DNA of 64,000 nucleotides from Pelagibacterium nitratireducens (lineage in GTDB: Bacteria > Pseudomonadota > Alphaproteobacteria > Rhizobiales > Devosiaceae): positions 662,501-726,500 of the forward strand of contig NZ_CP146275.1 in NCBI RefSeq assembly GCF_037044555.1, read 5' to 3'. Below, piece by piece: positions 10,076 through 18,524 of the stretch. The position numbers and the translations under genes were made by a program. Numbering within the stretch: the stretch's first letter is position 1; each line of letters starts with the position of its first letter. The notes under the pieces were generated by a model, which was given only the letters and a program-made list of their open reading frames with translations, was not told where the DNA came from and did no database searches.

Positions 10076-10355
10076 TTTCACCTCCTTGGCGCGTGGATTT
10101 GCGCAGGGTTTTCATTTTCGACCTGACGTCTACCAGATTGGCGGCGTTCCCGGCCAGTTTGAGGTGATAAGTTTCGGTGACCTTCCCGATAATGTCCACA
10201 ATGTTCGGCACGCAGCCGCAACATTGTCCGCGCTTGCCCAACTCGCGATAGATGTGAGCGGGCACCACGAGCTGCCAGGGGTCCTCGTCGAGAATGTCGA
10301 CGACGATGTTTTCGATGTCGGTTGTCGATATCAGATTGCACTGGCAAACAAGCAT
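10041..10355 (-). CDS. bfd: Bacterioferritin-associated ferredoxin (BFD-like [2Fe-2S] protein)
   Basis: 104 residues. Cys4-x-Cys6 at the N-terminus and Cys45, Cys46 and Cys48 in 'GQCCGCVP' supply the [2Fe-2S] ligands of the BFD fold. Bfd docks on bacterioferritin and reduces stored ferric iron for release. The C-terminal 35 residues after the fold are basic and run into the bfr gene, giving a 35-nt overlap. It is probably iron-regulated with bfr, but I could not identify a clear Irr or RirA box upstream. Confidence 0.9.
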   Translation of the reverse strand: MLVCQCNLISTTDIENIVVDILDEDPWQLVVPAHIYRELGKRGQCCGCVPNIVDIIGKVTETYHLKLAGNAANLVDVRSKMKTLRKSTRQGGESERRRKDHRAA

Positions 10356-10438
10356 GGCGAACGTATTGTGAGGTGAACACTCAGGTTTGACCCCCCATAC
10401 ATACGGCCTTAAAGGTGATTGTCAACGTCAGCTTTGGT

Positions 10439-10470
10439 CGCAGGGGTGAAAAATACCGTTCACTCCTGCG
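10439..10470 (-). terminator. Hairpin at the 3' end of the DUF3329-like gene
   Basis: Arms 'cgcaggggtga' and 'tcactcctgcg' (11 bp, one mismatch) enclose a 10-nt loop and overlap the stop codon of the small membrane protein gene. There is only a weak T-rich loop and no T-tract, so it is a possible terminator or 3' stabiliser rather than a certain one. Confidence 0.5.
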
Positions 10471-10672
10471 TGTCGTCGGGTGCCTTGGGGCGGTCCTTGT
10501 TCCAGGCGATGAAGAAAATATAGACCGCGTATGCGCCCAGCCCGCCAAACATCAGCGCCCAGCCGAAATTGCCGTGATAGATGTCGACCGCGGCAATGGT
10601 GGCCGGGATGGCGACCATGAGCACGCGGCGCCACATGGGGCGAAACCAGGGATGGTCGGCGTCATTGTTCAT
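10460..10672 (-). CDS. Small membrane protein, DUF3329-like
   Basis: 70 residues. The cytoplasmic start 'HPWFRPMWRRVLMV' is followed by two hydrophobic helices (about 17-35 and 38-56) and a charged tail. The 'FRPMWRR' opening resembles DUF3329 proteins of Rhizobiales, whose role is unknown. A 'ctggagg' ribosome site lies just upstream of the ATG at 10672. Confidence 0.75.
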   Translation of the reverse strand: MNNDADHPWFRPMWRRVLMVAIPATIAAVDIYHGNFGWALMFGGLGAYAVYIFFIAWNKDRPKAPDDTQE

Positions 10673-10701
10673 AAGGGCCTCCAGATGGGCGTTCCTGCGC
10701 C

Positions 10702-11181
10702 TTAACCTTCAGGGTTGAGATAGCGCCAAAGCGTCTCGGCGCGCCGGGCGGTTTCATCGAGCATGCAGCTTGCGTGCGCAATGGAGCGCATGGAGCCGTT
10801 GCCCCAGAAATCATACTCAAATCCGCAGCTCTGGTCACGATAGGCGATCCAGGTGCGTTGAGCCTGTTGAAGCGTGGTGAACAGGTCTGCGTCGAGGGTT
10901 TCCCCGAGCTTGGTGTAGCTGGTGTTGAGCCGGCTGTCCCACCAATCGGTTTCGCGTGCCGTGCATTGGACCATGCCGATGGTCGAATAGCCGCCCTCCT
11001 CGGTGTCCATGCACACATTCGATGCGGCGCCGATGCAATCGGTCTGTTTGCTCGAAGGATCGGAGAGGTCCGCCAGACATGCCGTCATCAGGTCGGCATC
11101 CGCAGTGGTGAAAGTGGTCGAGTCCTGAGCGGTGGCGGGCAGGGCGACGAGCATAAAAACGGCAATGGTCAGTGCCTTCAT
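10702..11181 (-). CDS. Secreted lysozyme-inhibitor LprI-like (DUF1311) protein
   Basis: 159 residues. The signal peptide 'MKALTIAVFMLVALPATAQ' is cleaved after residue 18 or so. The mature protein carries six or so cysteines. The 'LNTSYTKL...LQQAQRTWIAYRDQSC' region is typical of the LprI N-terminal domain (DUF1311). Family members are periplasmic and some inhibit lysozyme; this activity is not shown here. Confidence 0.85.
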   Translation of the reverse strand: MKALTIAVFMLVALPATAQDSTTFTTADADLMTACLADLSDPSSKQTDCIGAASNVCMDTEEGGYSTIGMVQCTARETDWWDSRLNTSYTKLGETLDADLFTTLQQAQRTWIAYRDQSCGFEYDFWGNGSMRSIAHASCMLDETARRAETLWRYLNPEG

Positions 11182-11225
11182 GGGATTGTCCTGTCAGTTC
11201 GTTGTCAGCAGATGTGGTGGGGACC

Positions 11226-11903
11226 CTAGTGCGGTGTTATGCGGGCGACCAGCCAGCGGGCGTTGGAAAAATATTCGCGGTGGAGCAGCAGCCCGACTGT
11301 GCCGATGGTGACGATGATGGCGAGCCAGCTCGAAACGAACCAGGCGACCATCGGAATGGCGAAATAATAGGACCGGATGCCGGAATTGAAACGCTGGGCG
11401 GCCATGGCGTTGATGCGGGCGACGGTTCTGATTTCCTCGGCCGGAGCGGGCTTTGTGTGATCGAACGCGCCGATCAGGATGCAGAAATGGTTGAACTGGC
11501 GCAGCGACAGGGTGAAGGCGAGAAACGCGTAAACGAACAGGAACAGCAAGACCACATTGTGCATCTGCAGGTCCAGCTCGGTATAGGCCGGGCCCAAGGT
11601 TATCGATGACAGCGCGGGCAGAAAGTCCTGCAACTGGCCGATGACGGTAAAGAGCGCCAGGATCAGGAGCGCGGTGGTCGAGGCAAAAAACGAGACCGAA
11701 CTCATGATGTTGCCCGACAGGATGGCATCGAGCGGGGAATCGCGGCGGGCGGCCTGGGTGACCCAGTTGAAGCGCTGCTCGTTCATCAACGCCGACAGCG
11801 ACGGGCGGCTTTGGTCCAGTAGGCGCGACGCAAAACCGTAGAAATAGAGCGCCAGAAGCGGAAGCATGGACGCGAAAAGCGCAAAGCCGTTTATCTGCAC
11901 CAA
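11226..11903 (-). CDS. DUF599 integral membrane protein
   Basis: About 225 residues. Four hydrophobic helices lie near 5-25, 70-100, 115-140 and 185-210, with the 'YFYGFASRLL' opening and 'RDSPLDAI' typical of DUF599. The function is unknown. The start is uncertain: TTG at 11903 and GTG at 11900 both follow a 'gggag' site. The open frame continues to 12167, but that part crosses intergenic palindromes and is not coding. Confidence 0.8.
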   Translation of the reverse strand: MVQINGFALFASMLPLLALYFYGFASRLLDQSRPSLSALMNEQRFNWVTQAARRDSPLDAILSGNIMSSVSFFASTTALLILALFTVIGQLQDFLPALSSITLGPAYTELDLQMHNVVLLFLFVYAFLAFTLSLRQFNHFCILIGAFDHTKPAPAEEIRTVARINAMAAQRFNSGIRSYYFAIPMVAWFVSSWLAIIVTIGTVGLLLHREYFSNARWLVARITPH

Positions 11904-12090
11904 ATCATCACTCCCGTTGTCTTTTGGGCTGACGATAGCGTCTGTGTCGCGCTGTGGCGACAGCAAATCATCGCAAGGTTGGGTCAGGGGTTGATCCGGT
12001 GACATCGCCCCAGGAGGGGATGGTGCAAATTCCGGTGCGGTGTGACCGCGAGGTCCGTGGGCAACCATTTCCGCGGTGCCAGTTGCGAGG

Positions 12091-12301
12091 CAGCGGATCC
12101 CCGGGTCAAGCTCGAGGATGACGATGGGGGTGGGGTTTGCGGCGGGGATGGAGCCGAGAGGGGGCAAGCCTCATATGACAGTGGAGTGAAGACCGAGCCC
12201 GACCACCATCGCTGTCCCGGACGCGATCCGGGACCCAACAGCCTTGCCGGTGCTCCGGTGCCGGTGGCAAGGCACATGGACCCCGGCTTTCGCCAGGGCA
12301 G
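12091..12301. repeat. Cluster of intergenic palindromic repeats
   Basis: The 414-nt gap between the DUF599 gene and the exporter permease holds no gene but several GC-rich palindromes. At 12091-12130 there is a 'ggatccccgggtcaagctcg'-type unit. At 12215-12233 arms 'tcccgga' and 'tccggga' surround 'cgcga'. Outer arms 'gccttgcc' and 'ggcaaggc' lie at 12241-12273, and a 'ggaccccggctttcgcc' unit at 12278-12294. These look like common extragenic palindromic families of alphaproteobacteria. Confidence 0.65.
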
Positions 12302-12317
12302 CGCAGGGAGATTTTGG

Positions 12318-13040
12318 TCAGTCGGTGCGGTGGCGCAGGCGGGCGAGCAGGAGGATGACGAACAGCGCGGCGGTGGCAAGGGCAAGGAGCGTTGCGGGCA
12401 GCGGTGAGAGGGTGGCAGGGGATAGCCCGGCCATTTCCCCGATCCAGAAGGCGGGCACGATGGCGGCGAGGTAGCGCCAGGGTGGGGCTATCAGCGCAGC
12501 CAGGGGGGCGAGCAGGGCCAGATTGATCAGCTTGGTCAGGGCGAGCCCTTCGACCCTGTTGGCGGAAAAGGCGAGAAGGAAAAGGGCGGTGAGAACGGCG
12601 TGGCTGGCGGTTATTATCGCCATCAAGAAAGCCGTCGTCCAAGGCAGGTCGGGCAACACGAAAAACCCGATGCCGGCGGACACGATCAGCGTGAGGATGA
12701 TCGTTACGACAAGGCGGTAGGCGATGAAGCCGTTGCGACCGACAGGGGTGGTTTCGAGCGCCATCAGAACCGCCTCGTCGCGATCTTCAAGCAGCATGAA
12801 GCCGGTGACCCAGCCGAGCATGGCACCGGGCATGAGAACGGCCAGGGCGCCAAGCATGCGGGCCACGCCCGTTATGCCGAAGGTTTCGTGCGCCGCCGTC
12901 TCGGCCAGCGGACCGAAAATCACGATCAGGGGGACGGGCAGCAGGCTCATGACGATGCCGATCATGAGCATGGGATCACGCGAGACGTTGAGCGCGTCGG
13001 CGCGCAGCAGACCGGCGATGGTGCCAGGGAAGAGGTTCAT
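12318..13040 (-). CDS. ABC-2 type exporter permease (distal subunit)
   Basis: 240 residues with six predicted membrane segments and no soluble domain. Its start overlaps the stop of the preceding permease gene by 4 bp. It is the last gene of the TetR-ATPase-permease-permease operon and most likely forms a heterodimeric channel with the neighbouring permease. The cargo is unknown; fluoroquinolone-type exporters have a similar layout. Confidence 0.8.
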   Translation of the reverse strand: MNLFPGTIAGLLRADALNVSRDPMLMIGIVMSLLPVPLIVIFGPLAETAAHETFGITGVARMLGALAVLMPGAMLGWVTGFMLLEDRDEAVLMALETTPVGRNGFIAYRLVVTIILTLIVSAGIGFFVLPDLPWTTAFLMAIITASHAVLTALFLLAFSANRVEGLALTKLINLALLAPLAALIAPPWRYLAAIVPAFWIGEMAGLSPATLSPLPATLLALATAALFVILLLARLRHRTD

Positions 13041-13732
13041 TTGCGGCCCAGCTCGGATTGAAGCACCTGGTGGGCGTAAAAAAGGGCGGCGGTGGCTGCG
13101 AGCAGGGCCGAGGCGTACATGGCGACAAGGTCAAGGCGGGTGGCACTGCCATAACCAAGGGCGGTCAGGGTCAGCCGGAACTGGGCCACCGGAGGGAAGG
13201 CGAGCAGGGGCGCGGGCAGAGGATCGACAAGCGCCAGCCCCGCGGGAACGAGCACCGGGCCCAAAAACAGTGCCGAGCCCAAAAGGTAGGCGTTGACGGT
13301 TTTGAATCGCAGGGCAATGGGCACCCCGATGCCGATGTAAAACAGTGAGGTGAGGACGACGGCAACCAGAAGCTGCGGCCAGTTCACGGCTCCCGATTTT
13401 GCCACCCCCAGAACGATGACGGCAGCAAGCGCCAGAGCGGTGAGCGTTATGGTTTTGGCCAGCAGATAGGTGTGGGCCGAAACCGGGGAGATCGACAGAG
13501 CGGCACGAACCCCCTCGCCCTTTTCGAGCAGCATGAGGCCGCCGAGAAAGAAAAAGCCCAGAGCCGAAGGATCGGAAAAGATCACGAGCGCTACCGCCCA
13601 GTCGGGCAAATGAGGACCGGCGAAAACGAGAAACGCGCCATAGAGCGCGATGACCGTGCCGTAGGCGGCGTGAATGCCGTAGCGGTATTGCAGCCGCAAA
13701 TCATGGGCCACAAGGGTGGGGATCCCGTTCAT
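13037..13732 (-). CDS. ABC-2 type exporter permease (proximal subunit)
   Basis: 231 residues. Six hydrophobic helices and a central 'LLEKGEGVRAALSISPVS' loop resemble fluoroquinolone-export-type permeases. The ATG at 13732 overlaps the ATPase stop by 4 bp, so the two are translationally coupled. The open frame continues upstream only as an out-of-frame shadow of the ATPase gene. Confidence 0.82.
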   Translation of the reverse strand: MNGIPTLVAHDLRLQYRYGIHAAYGTVIALYGAFLVFAGPHLPDWAVALVIFSDPSALGFFFLGGLMLLEKGEGVRAALSISPVSAHTYLLAKTITLTALALAAVIVLGVAKSGAVNWPQLLVAVVLTSLFYIGIGVPIALRFKTVNAYLLGSALFLGPVLVPAGLALVDPLPAPLLAFPPVAQFRLTLTALGYGSATRLDLVAMYASALLAATAALFYAHQVLQSELGRK

Positions 13733-14580
13733 TGTCTGCCACCGGCGACGGCGACGAAAATATCGTCGAGGCTGGCTTCGCGCGTGTGCAGCGAAACGAT
13801 GTCGCCGGTCTGCAAAAGGGCCTGGAAGGCGGAATCGGTTGCCAGCCCGTCCATGGCAAAGGTCTCGGTGACCAGGGTGCCGTTGCGGCGGGCGGTGGCC
13901 ACCAGTTCGGGCTTTCCAAAGCGCACCATGAGATCGGCGGGGGTGCCTTCGAGCGCTATGGCTCCATCGACCAGAAAGCCCACGCAATCGCAGATCTGTG
14001 CGGCCTCGCTCATATTGTGGGTGGTGAGAAACACCGTCTTGCCGCGGGCGCGCAGGTCCGAAATCAGCTGGCGGGTGACGCGGGCGCGGGCCGGGTCCTG
14101 CCCGGTGGTCGGCTCGTCCAGAAACAGCAATTGAGGGTCGTTGAGCAGGGCGCGGGCGAGATTGAGCCGCATCTTCATGCCCTTGGAAAAGCCCTCGACG
14201 CGCTGGTCGGCGGCATCGCGCAGATCGACCATATCGAGCACCGCCTCGGGCGCGAGCGGGGCATCGGCATAGAGGGCTGCGAAAAGGGCAAGGTTTTCGC
14301 GCGCGGTGAGCCGACCATAGAGCGCGGGCAATTCAAAGCTCACGCCTATGCGTTCGTAAAAGGCGCGGCCGGAGCGGGCGGGCGCTTCGCCGAACACGTT
14401 GGCGGTGCCGCCATAACCACGCAGCAATCCCATCAGGATTTTCTGGGTGGTGGATTTGCCGGCGCCCGAAGGGCCCAAAAGGCCATAGACCGAGGCGGGG
14501 GGAACTTCAAACGAGACCCCGTTCAGGGCCGGGGCCGAGGCGCCCTTATAGGTAAAGCTCAGGCCCGAGACCGAAATCAT
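13729..14580 (-). CDS. ABC exporter ATP-binding protein
   Basis: 283 residues. Walker A is 'GPSGAGKS' (36-43), an atypical signature 'FSKGM' replaces LSGGQ, and Walker B is 'LLFLDEPT'. The 'GQDPARARV' and 'TTHNMSEAAQICD' stretches are typical of ABC-2 exporters of the CcmA/DrrA group. Its ATG at 14580 overlaps the stop of the upstream TetR gene by 4 bp. It works with the two downstream permeases. Confidence 0.92.
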   Translation of the reverse strand: MISVSGLSFTYKGASAPALNGVSFEVPPASVYGLLGPSGAGKSTTQKILMGLLRGYGGTANVFGEAPARSGRAFYERIGVSFELPALYGRLTARENLALFAALYADAPLAPEAVLDMVDLRDAADQRVEGFSKGMKMRLNLARALLNDPQLLFLDEPTTGQDPARARVTRQLISDLRARGKTVFLTTHNMSEAAQICDCVGFLVDGAIALEGTPADLMVRFGKPELVATARRNGTLVTETFAMDGLATDSAFQALLQTGDIVSLHTREASLDDIFVAVAGGRQ

Positions 14581-15185
14581 GGCGCGCTGGCGGTGAGTTT
14601 TTGCACGAAGATTTCGCGAAGGATTGTGCAGCTTGCCGCGAACTGGCCGGCGCTGAACAGGGACTTTTGCAGCACCAGGCTAACCAGAAGGGTGAGGATG
14701 GCGGCGATATCGTGCGGGTCGACGTCCCCGATCAGACCCTCGGATTTGAGCCCGGCGCAGAACGTTTCGATAAAGCGCAGGTCCTTTTCTTCCTCATGGG
14801 CCAGGCGCGCTGGGGGCGTTTTGCGCAGGAGTGCGGCAAAATCGTCGGGAACGGCGATGATGGCCACCAGGGGATCGGACATGAGCTTTTCGACGAGCTG
14901 ATCGAAGAACCGCCCCGCCCGGTCGGCGACCGGACCGTCGCATTGGGAGAAAAAGGCAATGATTTCTGCCTTGTGCATCTGGTCGCGCTGGTCGGCGATG
15001 GCCAGAAACAGCGCTTCCTTGTGCTCGAAGAATTTATAGAAAGTGCCTTTGGCAACGCCCACGTCCTTGCACACATCTTCGACCCGCATGCCGCGCAGAC
15101 CGTATTGGGTGAAATGGGCAAGACCGGACGCGAGAAGCTGGGTGCGGATCAGCTCATTGTCGGCGGCTGTGAAATGGCGGGGCAT
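14577..15185 (-). CDS. TetR/AcrR family regulator of the ABC exporter operon
   Basis: 202 residues. The N-terminal helix-turn-helix (about 10-55) contains 'RVEDVCKDVGVAKGTFYKFF', followed by a helical ligand domain. It is the first gene of the exporter operon, and a palindromic candidate operator lies immediately upstream. Autorepression lifted by the exported compound is the likely logic; this is inference from layout. Confidence 0.9.
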   Translation of the reverse strand: MPRHFTAADNELIRTQLLASGLAHFTQYGLRGMRVEDVCKDVGVAKGTFYKFFEHKEALFLAIADQRDQMHKAEIIAFFSQCDGPVADRAGRFFDQLVEKLMSDPLVAIIAVPDDFAALLRKTPPARLAHEEEKDLRFIETFCAGLKSEGLIGDVDPHDIAAILTLLVSLVLQKSLFSAGQFAASCTILREIFVQKLTASAP

Positions 15186-15195
15186 GGTGAGTCGC

Positions 15196-15222
15196 TATGA
15201 CGAATTGCGTCATTTGGTCATA
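15196..15222. promoter_or_regulatory. Candidate TetR operator
   Basis: The core 'atgacg-aattg-cgtcat' (15197-15213) is a perfect 6-bp inverted repeat. A third 'gtcata' half-site 3 nt beyond (15217-15222) pairs with 'tatgac' at 15196-15201. It begins 11 nt upstream of the tetR start codon, where a repressor would block the operon promoter. Confidence 0.65.
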
Positions 15223-15274
15223 ACATGAAAACCCACAAGCGGCAAGCCGGGAGCGGCCGGCCGCCCGGGGTGCG

Positions 15275-16312
15275 TCAGGCGACGGTGCGCGGGTACAGGC
15301 GGTGAAGGTCTTCGATGGCCGCAATGATCTGGGGTGAGAGCACCAGATCGTGGGCGGCGATGTTGGATTTCAGCTGGTCCATGGAGGTGGCGCCGATGAT
15401 GACCGAGCCCATGAAGGGGCGGGTGAGACACCAGGCGATCGCCATCTGGCAGACATCGAGGCCGTGCTGTTGGGCGAGCTCGATATAGGCCTTTGTGGCG
15501 GTTTCCGATTGCGGGTTGAGCCGCCACATGGTGCCCAGGGCGCCGCGCGTGCCGGCCGGCATCTGCCCGTCATTGTATTTGCCGCTGAGCAGGCCGCCCG
15601 CAAGCGGGGAATAGGCGAGCAGATCGACATCTTCAAAGGCACAGATTTCGGCCAGGTCGTGGTCGAAATGGCGGCGCACAAGATTGTATTCGTTCTGGAT
15701 GGTGGCCATGCGCGGCAGGCCGTGGGTTTCGGCGAGCTTTATGTATTCGGACGTGCCCCAGCTGGTTTCGTTGGACAGGCCGATGGCGCGGATTTTTCCG
15801 GCCTTGACCTGGGCGCCCAGCGCTTCGAGGACTTCGAGCAGGTTGTCGCGGATGGCCTGACGGTCCTGGCCATAGGGATCAAAGGTCCAGGATTTGGAGA
15901 AATTGTAATGCTCCCTGTTGGGCCAGTGGAGCTGGTAGAGGTCGATGTAATCGGTCTTGAGGCGTTTGAGGTTGGCTTCGAGGGCGAGAACGATCTGTTT
16001 GCCGTCCATGGGGCGGCCATCGCGGATCCAGGCATTGCCCGGCCCGGCGATCTTGGAGGCGAGCACCCAATCGGCGCGGCGGCCGTTGGCGGCGAACCAG
16101 TTGCCGATGATGGTTTCGGTCGACCCTTGCGTTTCGGCGCGGCCGGGCGTGGAATAAAGCTCGGCGGTGTCGAGAAAATTGACGCCGTTGTCGAGCGCAT
16201 AGTCCATCTGCGCGTGGCCCTCGGCCTCGGTGTTCTGTTCGCCCCAGGTCATCGAACCAAGGCAGATGCGGCTCACGGAAATGCCGGTGCGACCGAGCGT
16301 GCGCTGTTGCAT
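15275..16312 (-). CDS. tas: Aldo/keto reductase, Tas-like
   Basis: 345 residues of the AKR (beta/alpha)8 barrel. The catalytic tetrad is Asp48, Tyr53, Lys87 and His129. 'MTWGEQNTEAEGHAQMDYA' and 'LPRMATIQNEYNLV' follow E. coli Tas closely, so it is an NADP(H)-dependent carbonyl reductase of that subgroup. The ATG at 16312 fits the family's N-terminus 'MQQRTLGRTG'. The gene is monocistronic. Confidence 0.92.
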   Translation of the reverse strand: MQQRTLGRTGISVSRICLGSMTWGEQNTEAEGHAQMDYALDNGVNFLDTAELYSTPGRAETQGSTETIIGNWFAANGRRADWVLASKIAGPGNAWIRDGRPMDGKQIVLALEANLKRLKTDYIDLYQLHWPNREHYNFSKSWTFDPYGQDRQAIRDNLLEVLEALGAQVKAGKIRAIGLSNETSWGTSEYIKLAETHGLPRMATIQNEYNLVRRHFDHDLAEICAFEDVDLLAYSPLAGGLLSGKYNDGQMPAGTRGALGTMWRLNPQSETATKAYIELAQQHGLDVCQMAIAWCLTRPFMGSVIIGATSMDQLKSNIAAHDLVLSPQIIAAIEDLHRLYPRTVA

Positions 16313-16548
16313 GAGGGAAATCCAGGTGGTTGAAAACTGCAGAAAAAACGAAAGGGCAGAGCCTCTGACCCATGTGTAACCGGGGTGAATACAAAGCGCA
16401 ATCTCGGGGACAGACGAACGCAGTTCGGCGCGTGTCAAAAAAATGTCGTGTTGGCGATCACAAGGGGTATGCAAACGCAATTTGCACCCCTATATAGGCG
16501 GCGTCCAAGCGGTTCGCCCGGCGCACCGCATTCGACGGACATCATTGG

Positions 16549-16629
<81 letters not shown>

Positions 16630-16640
16630 GACTTGCCATG

Positions 16641-16664
16641 ACCCCGCCCGACCGGCGGGGTTTT
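16641..16664 (+). terminator. Terminator after tRNA-fMet
   Basis: Arms 'ccccgcc' and 'ggcgggg' around a 5-nt loop are followed by T4. It begins 16 nt after the tRNA CCA. Confidence 0.88.
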
Positions 16665-16868
16665 GTCGTTTGGGGCAATGGAAAGGGATGCCGGCGAGAT
16701 TGCCGAGCCTGCACCCCCGGCCTGCGGCCTTGATCCGGGCGCAGGTCCATGGCGGCCCTTGTCCACGAGCAAACAGCAAGCCGTGCACCTTTGCAGCAGT
16801 CTGCGCGCCGCGCGGAGCGGCTCGACGCGCTAGCGTGGGAAAAGGACAAGCATTTTCATGGATCCCCA

Positions 16869-17282
16869 ATGAGCAACAACGCTGGACCTGAACACGGCGA
16901 CCACGGCTATCCGACGGGCATGATGGTCTGGCTGTTGCGAGCGGAAGCGCTGGCGATCCTGGCGGCAAGTACCGCACTTTTCTTCCTGCTTGGCGGAGAC
17001 CTCTTGATATTTGCCGTGCTGTTTTTTGCTCCCGACCTCGGTTTCCTCGGATATGGGGCTGGCAGGAAGGTGGGCGCGGTACTCTACAATACGGTCCACA
17101 GCTACGCGTTGCATTCGGTGCTGGCCGTCGCCGGCGTTCTGAGCGGCCACGAAATCTTATGGCAGGTGGCCCTTATATTTGTGGCTCATGCCGCCTTCGA
17201 CCGGAGCCTTGGCTATGGGCTGAAATATGCCGCCGGTTTTCGCTACACCCATTTGGGGACGATCGGCGCAAGCGGGAACTGA
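16869..17282 (+). CDS. DUF4260 membrane protein
   Basis: 137 residues with three to four hydrophobic helices. 'LLRAEALAIL', 'PDLGFLGYGAGRKVGA.LYN' and a C-terminal 'FDRSLGYGLKYAAGFRYTHLG' are the hallmarks of DUF4260. The function is unknown. The ATG at 16869 was chosen because the family starts near the first helix; the longer open frame upstream has no support. Confidence 0.85.
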   Translation: MSNNAGPEHGDHGYPTGMMVWLLRAEALAILAASTALFFLLGGDLLIFAVLFFAPDLGFLGYGAGRKVGAVLYNTVHSYALHSVLAVAGVLSGHEILWQVALIFVAHAAFDRSLGYGLKYAAGFRYTHLGTIGASGN

Positions 17283-17503
17283 ACCCTGGATCGCGACCGC
17301 AAAGCCGGCTCCGCTTTGTTGGACACACCCCAGAGCCCGCAAGATCGGCACCTTGAGGGCAGCTTCCGCGCCGCAGCAGGTTCGCCGATCCGCTAGATTT
17401 TCTGACGTGAACGGCCGGCGCGTGTTCCGACCAGATGCGATCGCGGCTGCGCACATCCATGGATTTCAAGATCCGCTCAACCTGGCTTGCAAGGAGACAT
17501 CCA

Positions 17504-18334
17504 ATGGCAACCATCACAACATCTGACGGCACCACCCTGTTTTACAAGGACTGGGGGCCGAAAGACGCGCAGCCCGTCGTGTTCCATCATGGCTGGCCGC
17601 TCAGTGCCGACGACTGGGACAATCAAATGCTGTTCTTCCTGTCCGAAGGCTATCGCGTCATCGCCCATGACAGGCGCGGTCATGGCCGGTCCGACCAGAC
17701 CGACACCGGCAACGACATGGATACCTACGCGGCAGACGTAGCCGAACTGGCCAAGGCGCTGGACCTGCGCGACGCCATCCATATCGGTCATTCGACCGGG
17801 GGCGGGGAAGTGACGCGCTATGCGGTGCGGGCCGAACGCGGCCGGGTGGCCAAGATCATCCTGATTGCCGCCATCCCGCCGGTGATGGTCAAGTCCGACA
17901 CGAACCCCGACGGCGTGCCCATGGATGTCTTTAACGGGCTGCGCTCGGCCCTCGAGACAAACCGCGCACAGTTCTATCGCGATCTGCCGAGCGGACCCTT
18001 TTATGGCTTCAACCGGGAGGGCGCGACGGTCAGCCAGGGCCTGATCGACAATTGGTGGCGCCAGGGCATGAATGGCGGCGCAAAGGCGCACCATGACTGC
18101 ATCGCGGTGTTTTCGGAAACCGATTTCACCGAAGACCTCAAGGCCCTCACCATTCCCGTGCTGATCATCCACGGCGAGGATGACCAGATCGTGCCGATCG
18201 AGAACGCAGCGCACAAGGCCATCAAGCTGGTCAACGACGGCACGCTCAAGACCTATCGGGGGCTTTCGCATGGCCTGTTCGCCACGCATCCCGAGGTGGT
18301 GAACCCCGACATGCTGGCCTTTATCCGCGCCTGA
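17504..18334 (+). CDS. Alpha/beta-hydrolase, cofactor-free haloperoxidase/esterase type
   Basis: 276 residues. Nucleophile Ser97 lies in 'GHSTGG', the acid is in 'HGEDDQIVP' and the His in 'GLSHGLF'. The opening 'TTSDGTTLFYKDWG' plus 'HHGWPLSADDWD' and 'DRRGHGRSDQ' are typical of non-heme chloroperoxidases, which act as esterases and, with acetate and peroxide, as perhydrolases. The start has an 'aaggag' site 7 nt upstream. It is cytoplasmic and monocistronic. Confidence 0.92.
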   Translation: MATITTSDGTTLFYKDWGPKDAQPVVFHHGWPLSADDWDNQMLFFLSEGYRVIAHDRRGHGRSDQTDTGNDMDTYAADVAELAKALDLRDAIHIGHSTGGGEVTRYAVRAERGRVAKIILIAAIPPVMVKSDTNPDGVPMDVFNGLRSALETNRAQFYRDLPSGPFYGFNREGATVSQGLIDNWWRQGMNGGAKAHHDCIAVFSETDFTEDLKALTIPVLIIHGEDDQIVPIENAAHKAIKLVNDGTLKTYRGLSHGLFATHPEVVNPDMLAFIRA

Positions 18335-18524
18335 GACGGGCTGGCCGAGCCCGATCGGCGGCCGCGCCGTTCTTTGCGACCGCCGAGAGCCCGCTTCCGT
18401 GCCTGCCGCGCTTGCCGCCGGTAGTGCGAGGCTTGCATTGCGGTATAGTCTTGGCCTTCAAGGCAAATGTGTTCGGTGCACACGGAAGAATTGGCATGCG
18501 GTGCTCGATGCTGGGAGATAACGC

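Noticed and set aside
11904..12167. N-terminal extension of the DUF599 frame up to 12167
   Set aside because: It translates an extragenic palindrome and a Pro-rich stretch, while the family start and a ribosome site lie at about 11900.
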